Positions 26,836-35,086 of a DNA stretch of 64,000 bases are shown in pieces. Position numbers and translations under genes: made by a program. The stretch is from Veillonella sp. VA137 (GTDB lineage Bacteria > Bacillota > Negativicutes > Veillonellales > Veillonellaceae), in contig NZ_RQVK01000002.1 in NCBI RefSeq assembly GCF_003992015.1, positions 99,165 to 163,164 of the forward strand, in the 5' to 3' direction. The notes under the pieces are model-generated. The model was given only the letters and a program-made list of their open reading frames with translations. It was not told the origin of the DNA and made no database searches. How positions within the stretch are numbered: position 1 is the first letter of the stretch; each line of letters opens with the position of its first letter.

Positions 26836-27645
26836 ATGAAGAAAATTTTAGTCGGCTTATTAGCCATTGCATCCTTGGTGCTATTATTAGCAGGATGCGG
26901 TAAAGAAGAAACGAAACCAGCAGCAGATGCACCAATTAAAGTAGGTGTAACAGCAGGTCCACATGCAAAAGTTATGGAATTTGTAAAAGGTGAAGCAGCA
27001 AAACAAGGATTGAACATCGAAATCGTTGAGTTCAGCGATTATATTCAACCGAATATTGCCTTAGATCAAAAAGAATTGAATGTGAACTCTTTCCAACATC
27101 AACCATTCTTGGATAACACAGTAAAAGATAAAGGTTTGAAAATTCAATCTATCGGCAAAACAATCTTATTACCAATGGCGATTTACTCTAACAAATATAA
27201 AGATTTGAAAGATGTACCAAATGGTGCTACTGTAGCGATTCCTAACGATCCTACCAATGGTGGTCGTGCATTGTTATTATTACAACAAGCAGGTTTGATT
27301 ACATTGAAAGACGGCGGTAATGTTAAATCTTCCGTAGCAGATATTACAAGTAATCCTAAAAACATTGATATTCGTGAATTAGAAGCGGCACAAATTGCTC
27401 GTTCCCTAAATGATGTGGATGTAGCAGCAGTTAATACAAACTATGCAATTCCAGCAGGTTTGAACCCACAAAAAGATGCTGTTGTAGTGGAAAGCACAGA
27501 TTCTCCATATGCTAATGTCATCGCTGTTCGCACAGAAGATGTAAATAATGAGACATATCAAAAACTGTTGAAAATTTACCAATCTGAACCTGTACGCAAA
27601 TTCATTCAAGAAGAATTCAAAGGATCCATTATCCCAGCATTCTAA
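26836..27645 (+). CDS. metQ: methionine-binding lipoprotein MetQ
   Basis: 269 residues. The signal peptide ends in the lipobox LLAGC, so the protein is lipid-anchored outside the inner membrane. The NlpA/MetQ body shows KVGVTAGPHAKVMEFVK, then YIQPNIALDQKELNVNSFQH and the ligand-region ANVIAVR. It delivers methionine to MetNI. It follows metI by 11 bases and is closed by a terminator. Confidence 0.95.
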   Translation: MKKILVGLLAIASLVLLLAGCGKEETKPAADAPIKVGVTAGPHAKVMEFVKGEAAKQGLNIEIVEFSDYIQPNIALDQKELNVNSFQHQPFLDNTVKDKGLKIQSIGKTILLPMAIYSNKYKDLKDVPNGATVAIPNDPTNGGRALLLLQQAGLITLKDGGNVKSSVADITSNPKNIDIRELEAAQIARSLNDVDVAAVNTNYAIPAGLNPQKDAVVVESTDSPYANVIAVRTEDVNNETYQKLLKIYQSEPVRKFIQEEFKGSIIPAF

Positions 27646-27671
27646 GTGAATAAAAGCAACAAAGAAATATA

Positions 27672-27718
27672 AAACAGAGGCTAGTTGATGAACTATCATC
27701 AACGGCCTCTGTTTTTTG
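27672..27718 (+). terminator. terminator after metQ
   Basis: AAACAGAGGC pairs with GCCTCTGTTT with an inner stem GTTGATGA/CATCAAC, followed by six Ts. Confidence 0.9.
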
Positions 27719-27763
27719 TATAAGAATGATGAATTTATGATATGTGTATAGTATTTCCTATGG

Positions 27764-27769
27764 TATAAT
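27764..27769 (+). promoter_or_regulatory. -10 element upstream of the TrpR-like gene
   Basis: TATAAT at 27764-27769 lies 50 bases before the start; the -35 region is poor. Confidence 0.5.
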
Positions 27770-27818
27770 GGTAGTGAAATAAAGTACATTCTGAATAGAA
27801 TTATGAAGGAGTAGAAGG

Positions 27819-28106
27819 TTGAATCAAAAACTTAAGAATCCAATGCACGACCAGTTATTTCGGGCAGTCTTGTCTTTGGAAACACTAGAAGAATGTTATG
27901 AATTTTTTGAAGATATTTGTACCATCGGAGAATTGAAATCCATTTCTCAACGCTTAGAAGTGGCACGACTGTTAAAGGCGGGTACAGGATATGACCAAAT
28001 TGTAGAAGTAACAGGAGCTAGTACAGCTACGATAAGCCGTGTAAAACGGTGCTTAAATTATGGCGCGGATGGTTATAATAAAGTTTTACCTCGTATTGAA
28101 GACTAG
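27819..28106 (+). CDS. TrpR-like regulator of the YerC/YecD family
   Basis: 95 residues from a TTG at 27819, chosen because AAGGAG lies seven bases upstream; an in-frame ATG at 27843 lacks such a site. The sequence LETLEECYEFFEDICTIGEL and the helix-turn-helix ending GASTATISRVKRCL match YerC/YecD proteins, which have the Trp-repressor fold. It is a DNA-binding protein of unknown target. A TSUP exporter gene follows 52 bases on and could be co-transcribed. Confidence 0.8.
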   Translation: MNQKLKNPMHDQLFRAVLSLETLEECYEFFEDICTIGELKSISQRLEVARLLKAGTGYDQIVEVTGASTATISRVKRCLNYGADGYNKVLPRIED

Positions 28107-28158
28107 AAGATAGAAAAAGACATCAAAGTGATGTATATAAGAGAGGAGGGCTCATACT

Positions 28159-28935
28159 ATGGAAGGTGATTTACTCATAGGTATTATACTATTTTTTGCA
28201 GGAGCCCTAGCGGGGTTTATTGACTCTATTGTAGGTGGAGGAGGGCTGATTTCGTTGCCAGCGTTGATGCTGACGAATATGCCGGTAGCCATGTGCTTAG
28301 GAACCAATAAATTATCTAGCGTTTTTGGATCTGGCACAGCGATGATTAACTTCGCCAGAAACAAATTGGTAGATTGGGCATTCGTGAAATGGATTATGCC
28401 ATTTACTCTTCTTATCTCCATGGTAGGTGCTTATATAGCAGTCTATGTGCCAGGCACATTTTTAAAACCCCTTATCATTGTATTATTGCTAGCTGTATTC
28501 ATTGTGGTGCTTACTAAAAAAGATTGGGGTGCCATAGCACAAGTAGAACGTAAAACAGGATGGAAGCTACTTGCTTATATAGCAGTGGCTATCGCCATCG
28601 GTTTATATGATGGATTTCTAGGACCTGGAACAGGAATGTTTTTAATATTCTATTTCTTGTTTATGGGCTACGATTTCTTAGGCGCATCAGGAAATGCCAA
28701 AGTACTAAATACAGTGAGCAACTTTGGGTCCTTACTAGTGTTCATCTATATGGATCAAGTGAATTATGGATATGGGCTAGCGGTCGCAGCAGGACAAATT
28801 ATTGGTGCTACTACGGGATCTAAGTTAGCTATGGTGAAAGGCGCTGGACTAGTGCGATTTTTATTTATCGCTATGTCTTTGACGATGTTAATGAAATTGT
28901 CCTATGACTATTTACTTTCACTGGGAATTATATAG
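28159..28935 (+). CDS. TSUP/TauE-SafE family membrane exporter
   Basis: 258 residues and about eight transmembrane helices in two repeats. GFIDSIVGGGGLISLPAL and GLYDGFLGPGTGMFLIF are the paired TauE/SafE motifs. Members move sulfite, sulfoacetate or related anions across the inner membrane. The substrate is not evident. AGAGGAGGG precedes the start, and the SDR gene follows 11 bases downstream. Confidence 0.85.
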   Translation: MEGDLLIGIILFFAGALAGFIDSIVGGGGLISLPALMLTNMPVAMCLGTNKLSSVFGSGTAMINFARNKLVDWAFVKWIMPFTLLISMVGAYIAVYVPGTFLKPLIIVLLLAVFIVVLTKKDWGAIAQVERKTGWKLLAYIAVAIAIGLYDGFLGPGTGMFLIFYFLFMGYDFLGASGNAKVLNTVSNFGSLLVFIYMDQVNYGYGLAVAAGQIIGATTGSKLAMVKGAGLVRFLFIAMSLTMLMKLSYDYLLSLGII

Positions 28936-28946
28936 TAGGAGTGATT

Positions 28947-29717
28947 ATGCAAAAGTTTAGTGATAATCAAGTAGCATTAATCAGTGGCGGCACATCGGGT
29001 ATCGGGTTTGCTACCGCGGAATTACTGCTAAAGCAAGGTTGGTGCGTTGTCATCAATGGTCGCAATGAATGGGATGGACAAGAAGCGGTAGTAAAATTGC
29101 GCCGTATTTCCTCAAAAGTACGATTTGTACAAGGCGATGTAAGTAAAGTTATGAATTGCCGTCGTATTGTAGAAGATACGATTCGTTTATTTGGCAACTT
29201 GAATGCTTTGGTAACGGCAGCTGGTTACTATGAAGAGCGACTATTGGAAGATGTGGACGAGCAAAACTTTGATGAGATGTTCGGAACCAATGTAAAAGGC
29301 ACTGTTTTTTTATGCCAAGCGGCAGCACCGTACTTGAAACAAGTGCATGGTAGTATTGTGACCATATCAAGTGATGCAGGACTACAAGGTAATGTGGCGT
29401 GCACTGTGTACGGAGCATCCAAAGGGGCTGTAGTGAGTTTTACGAAATCCCTGTCCTTAGAAATGGCACCTCATCGTGTTCGTGTTAATTGTGTATGTCC
29501 TGGTGATGTAGACACGTCATTAGTGGCAAAACAATTAGCCAATGAACCTTCTGGGGATATTGTAAAAGCTAAGGAAGAGATGGCACTGCACTATCCGTTG
29601 GGACGGATTGCGCAACCAAAAGAAGTAGGAGAAGTCATTGCTTTTCTAATTAGTGAGAAAGCCTCTTTTGTGACGGGAGCAGCGTGGACGGTAGATGGTG
29701 GATTAACAAGTTGGTAA
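28947..29717 (+). CDS. short-chain dehydrogenase/reductase
   Basis: 256 residues. The cofactor motif is GGTSGIGFA (TGxxxGxG type), the catalytic residues are Ser in TISSDAG and YGASK (Tyr, Lys), and the C-terminal TVDGGLTSW is typical of FabG-like enzymes. It would reduce or oxidise a keto or hydroxyl group with NAD(P)H; the substrate is unknown. GTG 28941 lies within the ribosome binding site, so ATG 28947 is preferred. Confidence 0.85.
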   Translation: MQKFSDNQVALISGGTSGIGFATAELLLKQGWCVVINGRNEWDGQEAVVKLRRISSKVRFVQGDVSKVMNCRRIVEDTIRLFGNLNALVTAAGYYEERLLEDVDEQNFDEMFGTNVKGTVFLCQAAAPYLKQVHGSIVTISSDAGLQGNVACTVYGASKGAVVSFTKSLSLEMAPHRVRVNCVCPGDVDTSLVAKQLANEPSGDIVKAKEEMALHYPLGRIAQPKEVGEVIAFLISEKASFVTGAAWTVDGGLTSW

Positions 29718-29796
29718 TTCATGGCGAAATTTGATACAATAAGGGTAATCAGTACATTTACACTTAAATGTTTTGTGGTAAGTATAGGAGACAAAT

Positions 29797-30975
29797 ATGG
29801 AACAGTTGGAATACAATAATGAAACACTTGCTCAAGCAACGAATGTACAAGAAGAAGTAGAAACAATTTGTCGTTGGGCAGCAGCTCGTGCAGCAGGAAT
29901 TGCAGCATTGCCAAGTTTTACATATGCTGGATTATTGGCCAATGACGTATATATGGTGAGCCGTATCGCTCAAGCCTATGGTGTATGTCCTGCCAAAGAG
30001 GGTGTGACTAGCTTTTTAGTGGGCCTAGGTGGCAGCGCTGTAGCAGCCTTAGTGTGTACCATCGTGCCAACAGTGATTCTTCGTGTGCCAATAGCAGCAG
30101 CCATCACTTACGGAGTTGGTAAAATAGCGGCACAATGGATCGAAGAAGGCATGCCAGCATGTCCTAACTTTGAAAGTTATCGCCAACGTTTGGTGGAAAT
30201 TTATGAACATAATAAAGAAACAGTAATGACATTAGCGTATACGCCACTTCGCGAGAAACCATTGGGCAATGAAAGCGAAGATTTCTTGAGTGATGTTCAC
30301 ATATCTGGTAACGACTATTTAGCAGGGGCAAAAGGTTTTGTAGGATCCTTCATATCCCCAGAAGCATTGGCGGCAAACATAGGGGCTGTAAAAGACCTTG
30401 CTGTAGGGGCAGCATCCATCCTGGCAGCTACGGTAAAAGACACATTAGAGAAAAGTGGTAATGAAGAATTATTAGATAATGCTCGTCATGCTGCAAAAGG
30501 CGTAGGCTCTTTACTTAAAATTTTAGCTACGGAAGCGTTGTCCTTAACAGGTGCTGTAGCAGGTACATCAGCATCTAAAGCAAGTGTATATACAAAAGCA
30601 GCTTATGAAAAAGCAGATACGGTGCGACAAACATTAAATGATTCCTTACAAACTAAAGTAGAACCAGTGGTGGAAAAAGCCACAGCTGTTATGCAAGATG
30701 TAAAAGAAGTGGTAGAACCAAAACTACAACAAGTAAAAGAAAAGGTAGAGCCGAAATTACAGCAAGTAAAAGAGGCAGTAGAGCCAACACTACAGCAAGT
30801 AGAAGAAAAAGCTTCTGAATTAACAGCCAAAGCGATTGACCAAGCACAAGAAGCTGTACAAGACATTCGTGAAAAAGCAGAAGTTGTGAAGGAAACAGCC
30901 GTAGAATTAGCGGAACAAACAAAAGAAAAAGCCGTCGATTTAGCAGAACAAGCAAAAGATAAGTTCAAACAATAA
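29797..30975 (+). CDS. DUF697-like membrane protein with an amphipathic repeat tail
   Basis: 392 residues. Residues 25-125 contain two hydrophobic helices with a SFTYAGLLANDVYMVSRIA segment that resembles DUF697 proteins; the link is by pattern. The C-terminal 130 residues are Glu/Lys/Ala/Val-rich. Three 11-residue repeats (VVEPKLQQVKE and variants) are encoded by 33-bp tandem repeats at 30709-30807, then a LEA/apolipoprotein-like stretch follows. Such tails form long amphipathic helices that can lie on membranes. YkvA follows 17 bases downstream. Function unknown. Confidence 0.6.
   Translation: MEQLEYNNETLAQATNVQEEVETICRWAAARAAGIAALPSFTYAGLLANDVYMVSRIAQAYGVCPAKEGVTSFLVGLGGSAVAALVCTIVPTVILRVPIAAAITYGVGKIAAQWIEEGMPACPNFESYRQRLVEIYEHNKETVMTLAYTPLREKPLGNESEDFLSDVHISGNDYLAGAKGFVGSFISPEALAANIGAVKDLAVGAASILAATVKDTLEKSGNEELLDNARHAAKGVGSLLKILATEALSLTGAVAGTSASKASVYTKAAYEKADTVRQTLNDSLQTKVEPVVEKATAVMQDVKEVVEPKLQQVKEKVEPKLQQVKEAVEPTLQQVEEKASELTAKAIDQAQEAVQDIREKAEVVKETAVELAEQTKEKAVDLAEQAKDKFKQ
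30709..30807 (+). repeat. three 33-bp coding tandem repeats
   Basis: Units at 30709-30741, 30742-30774 and 30775-30807 encode VEP-LQQV-E 11-mers. The period of 33 keeps the frame, so unit gain or loss would change tail length without a frameshift. Confidence 0.85.
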
Positions 30976-30992
30976 TCAGAGAGGTCATCACT

Positions 30993-31337
30993 ATGAATAT
31001 CTTACAAATCCTTAAGTATGGAAAAACATTTACATCTGATGCCTTTATGTCTACTGTAAATCGTATGGGCCGTAATATTATGTTTGCACGAAAAGCAGTT
31101 ATGTTATATTATTGTTTACGTGATAATGACACACCAAAATTTGTGAAAGCTGTTATAGCTGGGGCTCTGGGATATTTAATTTTACCTATCGATTTCATTC
31201 CAGATAGTGTACCAGGTCTTGGCTGGGTAGATGATGTAGCTGTTTTAGCTATTGCTATGAAAGTAGCCAATCGCTATATTAAGGCTTCTCATAAAGAGCA
31301 AGCACAAAAATTTGTGCCAATCGGATCAATTGATTAA
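30993..31337 (+). CDS. YkvA family membrane protein (DUF1232)
   Basis: 114 residues. The core KAVIAGALGYLILPIDFIPDSVPGLGWVDD contains the PxDxIPD motif of DUF1232. One helix spans or inserts into the membrane. The family is of unknown function. It probably shares a transcript with the upstream amphipathic-tail gene. Confidence 0.85.
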   Translation: MNILQILKYGKTFTSDAFMSTVNRMGRNIMFARKAVMLYYCLRDNDTPKFVKAVIAGALGYLILPIDFIPDSVPGLGWVDDVAVLAIAMKVANRYIKASHKEQAQKFVPIGSID

Positions 31338-31390
31338 GTAGTAGAAGGGGCTCCTTGGAGCCTCTTATTGCATAGGAAAGGTAGTATACG

Positions 31391-31801
31391 ATGATTTCTA
31401 CATCTTTACGTGTCCGATTTTATGAAACGGATATGATGGAGATTGCCCATCATACGAATCATTTACGGTGGTTTGAAATGGGGAGAATTGAATATTTTCG
31501 CCGCTGTGGTATTAGTCTATGGGACATGATGCAAGAGGGCATCGTCTTTCCTATTACAAAAGTGAGCTGTGAGTATAAGGAAGTGGCACGCTTTGATGAT
31601 GTATTGCGGGTGGAATTAACAGTAGCCTCTTTGTCGAGGGCTCAATGTACTTTCACATATCGGATTATCCGTGACAGTGATAATGCATTGATCTGTACAG
31701 GGGAAACACAAAATGTGTTTACGGCTAAAGAAACAGGTAAAATTATTCGCTTGCCAGATGTATTTTTTAAACCCATGAAAGCCGTAGCAGAGGAGGAGTA
31801 G
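31391..31801 (+). CDS. acyl-CoA thioesterase, YbgC/hotdog family
   Basis: 136 residues. The start LRVRFYETDMMEIAHHTNHLRWFEMGRIEYFR carries the hotdog 4HBT signature; the usual YxDxD appears as YETDMMEIAHHTN, and GRIEYF follows. It hydrolyses acyl-CoA or acyl-ACP thioesters. The specific substrate is not evident. The ATG follows GGAAAGG, and murI starts 3 bases after its stop. Confidence 0.82.
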   Translation: MISTSLRVRFYETDMMEIAHHTNHLRWFEMGRIEYFRRCGISLWDMMQEGIVFPITKVSCEYKEVARFDDVLRVELTVASLSRAQCTFTYRIIRDSDNALICTGETQNVFTAKETGKIIRLPDVFFKPMKAVAEEE

Positions 31802-31804
31802 GGA

Positions 31805-32623
31805 ATGACGCCCATACAGAAGGAATTACCTATTGGAGTATTCGACTCTGGAATCGGTGGATTATCTGTATTATCTGTGCTAGCACAAGAATTTCCGGAA
31901 GAAGATTTTATTTATGTTGGAGATAGTGCAAACAATCCAGTAGGCAATAGGCCGATTGAGGAAATTGAAGGCATTGCTACGAAAATTGCAGAGTTTTTAG
32001 TGGCCCAACCAGTGAAACTAATAGTCATCGCTTGCAATACATTTTCTGTGGTAGCCTTGGACAAACTATCCAAACAATTTGATGTACCTATTGTGGGGAT
32101 GGCCCAGGGGATTCATGATGCTCTGCGTATCAAAGTCAAACAGAAACGTAAAGGACCTTTAGGCATTATGGCTACCGTCGCGACTATTAATAGTCATAAA
32201 CATATGGATGCAGTTCATACCTTGAAGCCTCATGTAAAAGTAGTAGAACAAGGCTGTAAAGATTTGGCGGCCTGTATTGAAGAAGGTCATTTAGATGATG
32301 CAGTTTTACGACATTGTGCAAAAGAATATGTACAGCCTTTGGTAGAGGCAAATGTGGAAGTGACCATTTTAGGATGTACCCACTATCCTTTAGTAGAACC
32401 CATATTGCGTGAGTTGGCTAAAGAACAAATTTGCTTTGTGGATCCTGCGTGGGAAACATCTGATGCTGTAGGAGCTATTTTGTACGGAGAAGATTTAGAG
32501 CAGACATCAGGTAGAAAAGGCTCTATACAAGTTTGTGTTACTAGCCATGCGGATCGAGTAACGTCTATCGTACAAGATATTTTCAAGGATACTAGCTTAG
32601 AAGCTAAGCTCATTACTCTATAG
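31805..32623 (+). CDS. murI: glutamate racemase
   Basis: 272 residues of the Asp/Glu racemase family. The N-terminal IGVFDSGIGGLSVL and the second catalytic cysteine in LGCTHYPL are canonical. The first cysteine lies in ACNTFS where most MurI have CNTAS/T, and the loop GDSANNPVGNRP replaces the usual GDTARxPYG. It converts L- to D-glutamate for peptidoglycan. Both catalytic cysteines and Asp are kept, so it should be active, but the altered pocket leaves a different substrate possible. dat elsewhere in the window is an alternative source of D-Glu. Confidence 0.85.
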   Translation: MTPIQKELPIGVFDSGIGGLSVLSVLAQEFPEEDFIYVGDSANNPVGNRPIEEIEGIATKIAEFLVAQPVKLIVIACNTFSVVALDKLSKQFDVPIVGMAQGIHDALRIKVKQKRKGPLGIMATVATINSHKHMDAVHTLKPHVKVVEQGCKDLAACIEEGHLDDAVLRHCAKEYVQPLVEANVEVTILGCTHYPLVEPILRELAKEQICFVDPAWETSDAVGAILYGEDLEQTSGRKGSIQVCVTSHADRVTSIVQDIFKDTSLEAKLITL

Positions 32624-32631
32624 GAGGAATT

Positions 32632-33171
32632 ATGTATATTTACACATTAATAGATACCCTAGTGTGGATAGCCTGTATCATTGCTATCATTTATATTGCC
32701 TACCGCATATTTGCATGGCGCCAAGGCAATGAAGACATTGTGATTATGGTGAAACGTCGCACTCCATTTGTGGTAGAAGATATTAGTTTTGACCAAGTGG
32801 TATTATCTACGGATATTCCATTTGTGAACAGAGGCAAACAATATGGAACCATTATGGATATGTTCCCTCGCCATTTGTTGCCACAAGAACAATTTGACAA
32901 TGTGCGAATTCAATCTTGGTTGACCGATGCAAAAGCAGAACGTCATGATGGCTATTGGGAAGCGTTAGTGTATAAGCAACGACAAGGCAGTACGATTCGT
33001 TTGCGTCTAGTAATGACTGCTAATAGTGGTAACATTCGTAAAGATTTAGTGGGATTCCCTGATATGCCTATCGATATTTACCATCAAGTGGTAGGTCGCG
33101 AGGCGTATCGTATTTCAAAAACTAGAATTACTCTAACTGCAGAAGAGTTAGAAGTAGCAATGCGTAAATAG
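32632..33171 (+). CDS. membrane-anchored protein of unknown function
   Basis: 179 residues. One N-terminal transmembrane helix (about 6-25) is followed by a basic hinge and a soluble domain of about 150 residues with mostly beta-pattern sequence. TAGGAGG lies just before the ATG, and the next gene follows 10 bases after the stop, so it belongs to the murI-CofE-like operon. I recognise no family. Confidence 0.6.
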   Translation: MYIYTLIDTLVWIACIIAIIYIAYRIFAWRQGNEDIVIMVKRRTPFVVEDISFDQVVLSTDIPFVNRGKQYGTIMDMFPRHLLPQEQFDNVRIQSWLTDAKAERHDGYWEALVYKQRQGSTIRLRLVMTANSGNIRKDLVGFPDMPIDIYHQVVGREAYRISKTRITLTAEELEVAMRK

Positions 33172-33181
33172 GAGGTACATC

Positions 33182-33838
33182 ATGGCAGAATTAGAACTTT
33201 TACCAATCCCTACTCGCATTTTAACGAATAAAGATGATATCGTAGAGGCTATCGTAGAATTTGCAGGTCCTTATATTGGACCAGAAGATATTGTGTGCGT
33301 AGCAGAATCCGTCGTGGCTATCACGCAAGGGGAGTTTACACGACCAGAAGATTTAAAAGTATCTTGGCAGGCTAAATTTTTAAATCGCTTTATCCATCCT
33401 GATGGATCTATGGCATCTGTGTATGGTATGCAAGCAGCTATGGATAAAGAAGGGGAATGGAAAATGATGTTTGCCTTCCTCTGCGGAGCCGTAGCTAAAG
33501 TGTTTAAAAAATCTGGCGTATTCTATCAAATGGCACGGACTGCATCTTTAACAGATGATGTGACAGGCACCATGCCTCCTTTTGATAAATGCATTGTATA
33601 TGGACCAAAACAACCACATGCAGTAGCGGATGCTATTATGAAAGCAACAGGAGCTTATGGGGCTTGTGTGGCAGATGTGAATGATTTAAAACGAGCTGCT
33701 ATTTTAGGCCATAGTCGTGGATTAAAACCACAACAAATTGCGCAAATTTTGATCGATAATCCATTTGGTAATGATAGCCAAATGACGCCAATCGTGGTGA
33801 TTAAAAATTATGCCTCTGTGTCTAAGCGAAGAGGCTAA
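33182..33838 (+). CDS. CofE-like (F420-0:glutamate ligase family) protein
   Basis: 218 residues. The segment GPEDIVCVAESVVAITQGE, the central GSMASVYGMQAAMDKEGEW and IDNPFGNDSQMTPIVVI resemble F420-0:gamma-glutamyl ligase domain proteins. CofE adds glutamates to coenzyme F420, but this organism type is not known to make F420, so another amide-forming substrate is likely. It is the last gene of the operon starting near 31391. The family call rests on pattern only. Confidence 0.65.
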   Translation: MAELELLPIPTRILTNKDDIVEAIVEFAGPYIGPEDIVCVAESVVAITQGEFTRPEDLKVSWQAKFLNRFIHPDGSMASVYGMQAAMDKEGEWKMMFAFLCGAVAKVFKKSGVFYQMARTASLTDDVTGTMPPFDKCIVYGPKQPHAVADAIMKATGAYGACVADVNDLKRAAILGHSRGLKPQQIAQILIDNPFGNDSQMTPIVVIKNYASVSKRRG

Positions 33839-33904
33839 AGCGTATTGGAATCATGACAATATTGCATGTCGTTCATAGAAGATAAAAATTGTTGATACTT
33901 GTGC

Positions 33905-33933
33905 TTGCAAATTGAGCGGTATCAGCGTATACT
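33905..33933 (+). promoter_or_regulatory. promoter of the thi riboswitch transcript
   Basis: TTGCAA (33905-33910) and TATACT (33928-33933) with a 17-base spacer; the start would be at about 33940, exactly at the 5' edge of the TPP aptamer. Confidence 0.75.
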
Positions 33934-33940
33934 GAAAGAG

Positions 33941-34023
33941 AACTTTGGGGAGCCTCATGGCTGAGAGTAAACAAATGTTTTGACCCATAACCTGATTTGG
34001 ATAATGCCAACGTAGGATAAGTT
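33941..34023 (+). promoter_or_regulatory. TPP riboswitch (THI element)
   Basis: The aptamer core is clear: GGGGAGCC followed by GGCTGAGAG (the pyrimidine-sensing arm), then GACCCATAACCTGAT, GGATAATGCCAACGTAGG and a closing stem with AACTT/AAGTT. Binding thiamine pyrophosphate should favour the terminator just downstream and switch off thiSFGH and thiE. Confidence 0.95.
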
Positions 34024-34038
34024 TGATTCGTCATACCG

Positions 34039-34067
34039 AGGACATCCAACAGGATGTCCTTTTTTTT
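34039..34067 (+). terminator. TPP riboswitch expression platform terminator
   Basis: AGGACATCC-AAC-AGGATGTCCT followed by eight Ts, 16 bases after the aptamer. Confidence 0.9.
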
Positions 34068-34162
34068 GTGTATTTTATAGATGATATCGTATATGGATAC
34101 AAATTGAAGGTGCATCTAAGTGGATGTACAAGTGGAATAGAATAGTGAGACGATAGAGTGCT

Positions 34163-34215
34163 ACAGCATGAAGGGGCATACCACCGCGGGTATGGTTTTT
34201 CGTGCTGTTTTTTTA
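34163..34215 (+). terminator. second, two-part terminator hairpin before thiS
   Basis: An outer stem ACAGCATGAA/TTCGTGCTGT encloses an inner stem CATACC/GGTATG with loop ACCGCG, followed by seven Ts. It lies 100 bases past the riboswitch terminator and 94 before thiS, so thi transcripts would have to pass two terminators. What controls it is not evident; the rest of 34068-34308 shows only a possible promoter. Confidence 0.75.
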
Positions 34216-34266
34216 TACTAGTATGTGAGGAAGAATCCCGTACAGGTGATTGGTGGTATACTAGTT

Positions 34267-34296
34267 TTGAAATGTGTATATAGCAAATGCTATAGT
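34267..34296 (+). promoter_or_regulatory. possible internal promoter for thiS
   Basis: TTGAAA (34267-34272) and TATAGT (34291-34296), 18 bases apart, 13 bases before the thiS start. If active, it would bypass the riboswitch, but transcription would start inside or just after the ribosome binding site, which makes it doubtful. Confidence 0.25.
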
Positions 34297-34308
34297 TAGG
34301 AGGATACG

Positions 34309-34500
34309 ATGAAAGTAAATGGAACAACCTATCAATATGAAGGACAAACAGTGCAAGAAGTGCTGACAGCCTTAGCGTTTCGTATGGATCGAATCGTAGT
34401 GGAATATAATGGGAAGATTCTTTCTAAAGCAGATTGGGAATCCACTCGTGTGAGCGCTTCGGACACAATGGAAGTAGTAACCTTTGTAGGAGGTGGCTAA
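34309..34500 (+). CDS. thiS: sulfur carrier protein ThiS
   Basis: 63 residues, a ubiquitin-fold sulfur carrier ending FVGGG; the terminal Gly-Gly is adenylated by ThiF and thiocarboxylated to supply sulfur for the thiazole ring. TTAGGAGG precedes the ATG. The thiF start follows the stop directly with no gap. Confidence 0.92.
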   Translation: MKVNGTTYQYEGQTVQEVLTALAFRMDRIVVEYNGKILSKADWESTRVSASDTMEVVTFVGGG

Positions 34501-35076
34501 ATGGTATCCTTACAAGATAAAAAAGTATTGCTCATCGGTGTGGGCGGTGTTGGTTCTCATGTGGCAGTGGCATTGTGCCGTGCTGGAATTGGACAACTAG
34601 AAATCGTAGACTTCGACGTTGTGGATGAGAGTAATCTAGGCCGTCAATACTATGACGTGAATGATGTTGGAGTGTTAAAAGTGGAGGCTATGAAAGGTCA
34701 CCTGAATCGGATGAATCCAAACTGTGAAGTCATCGTTCATAATGAATGCCTCACACCAGAGCGATTATCTGAATTAATCGATGGCTATGACATGGTCGTA
34801 GAAGCAGTGGATAAAGCGGTCACAAAAGCGTGGATGACAGAAGTTGTTTTAACGCATCCTACAGAACCTTTGCTAGTAGGTTGTTCTGGCATGGCTGGTT
34901 GGGGCGATAGTAATGGGATACGCCGTGAACGGAGACACCATCGCTGGTACTTATGTGGTGACGGTGTGAGTGATATCGATTCTATTGGAAAAATTACTGC
35001 CGCTCGTGTTATGGTTTGTGCCGGCCATATGGCAAATGCGGTCATTCAACTATTACACGGAGAAGATATTGATTAA
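34501..35076 (+). CDS. thiF: ThiS adenylyltransferase ThiF, short form
   Basis: 191 residues. The nucleotide-binding glycine motif is [12 protein letters not shown], then [14 protein letters not shown], as in E1-like enzymes. It is shorter than E. coli ThiF and lacks the CxxC zinc pairs, matching the short ThiF type often found with ThiS-ThiG-ThiH. It activates the ThiS C-terminus with ATP. Confidence 0.9.
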   Translation: MVSLQDKKVLLIGVGGVGSHVAVALCRAGIGQLEIVDFDVVDESNLGRQYYDVNDVGVLKVEAMKGHLNRMNPNCEVIVHNECLTPERLSELIDGYDMVVEAVDKAVTKAWMTEVVLTHPTEPLLVGCSGMAGWGDSNGIRRERRHHRWYLCGDGVSDIDSIGKITAARVMVCAGHMANAVIQLLHGEDID

Positions 35077-35086
35077 GGAGGAATCT

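Noticed and set aside
30603..30968. Minus-strand ORF of 121 codons rich in Ser, Cys and Phe
   Set aside because: It is the antisense shadow of the Glu/Lys repeat region in the 29797 gene.
34163..34215. T-box antiterminator before thiS
   Set aside because: The ACCGCGGGT string recalls a T-box, but the AGGGTGGNACCGCG consensus is broken and no stem I with specifier loop is visible; it is a plain two-part hairpin with a T run.
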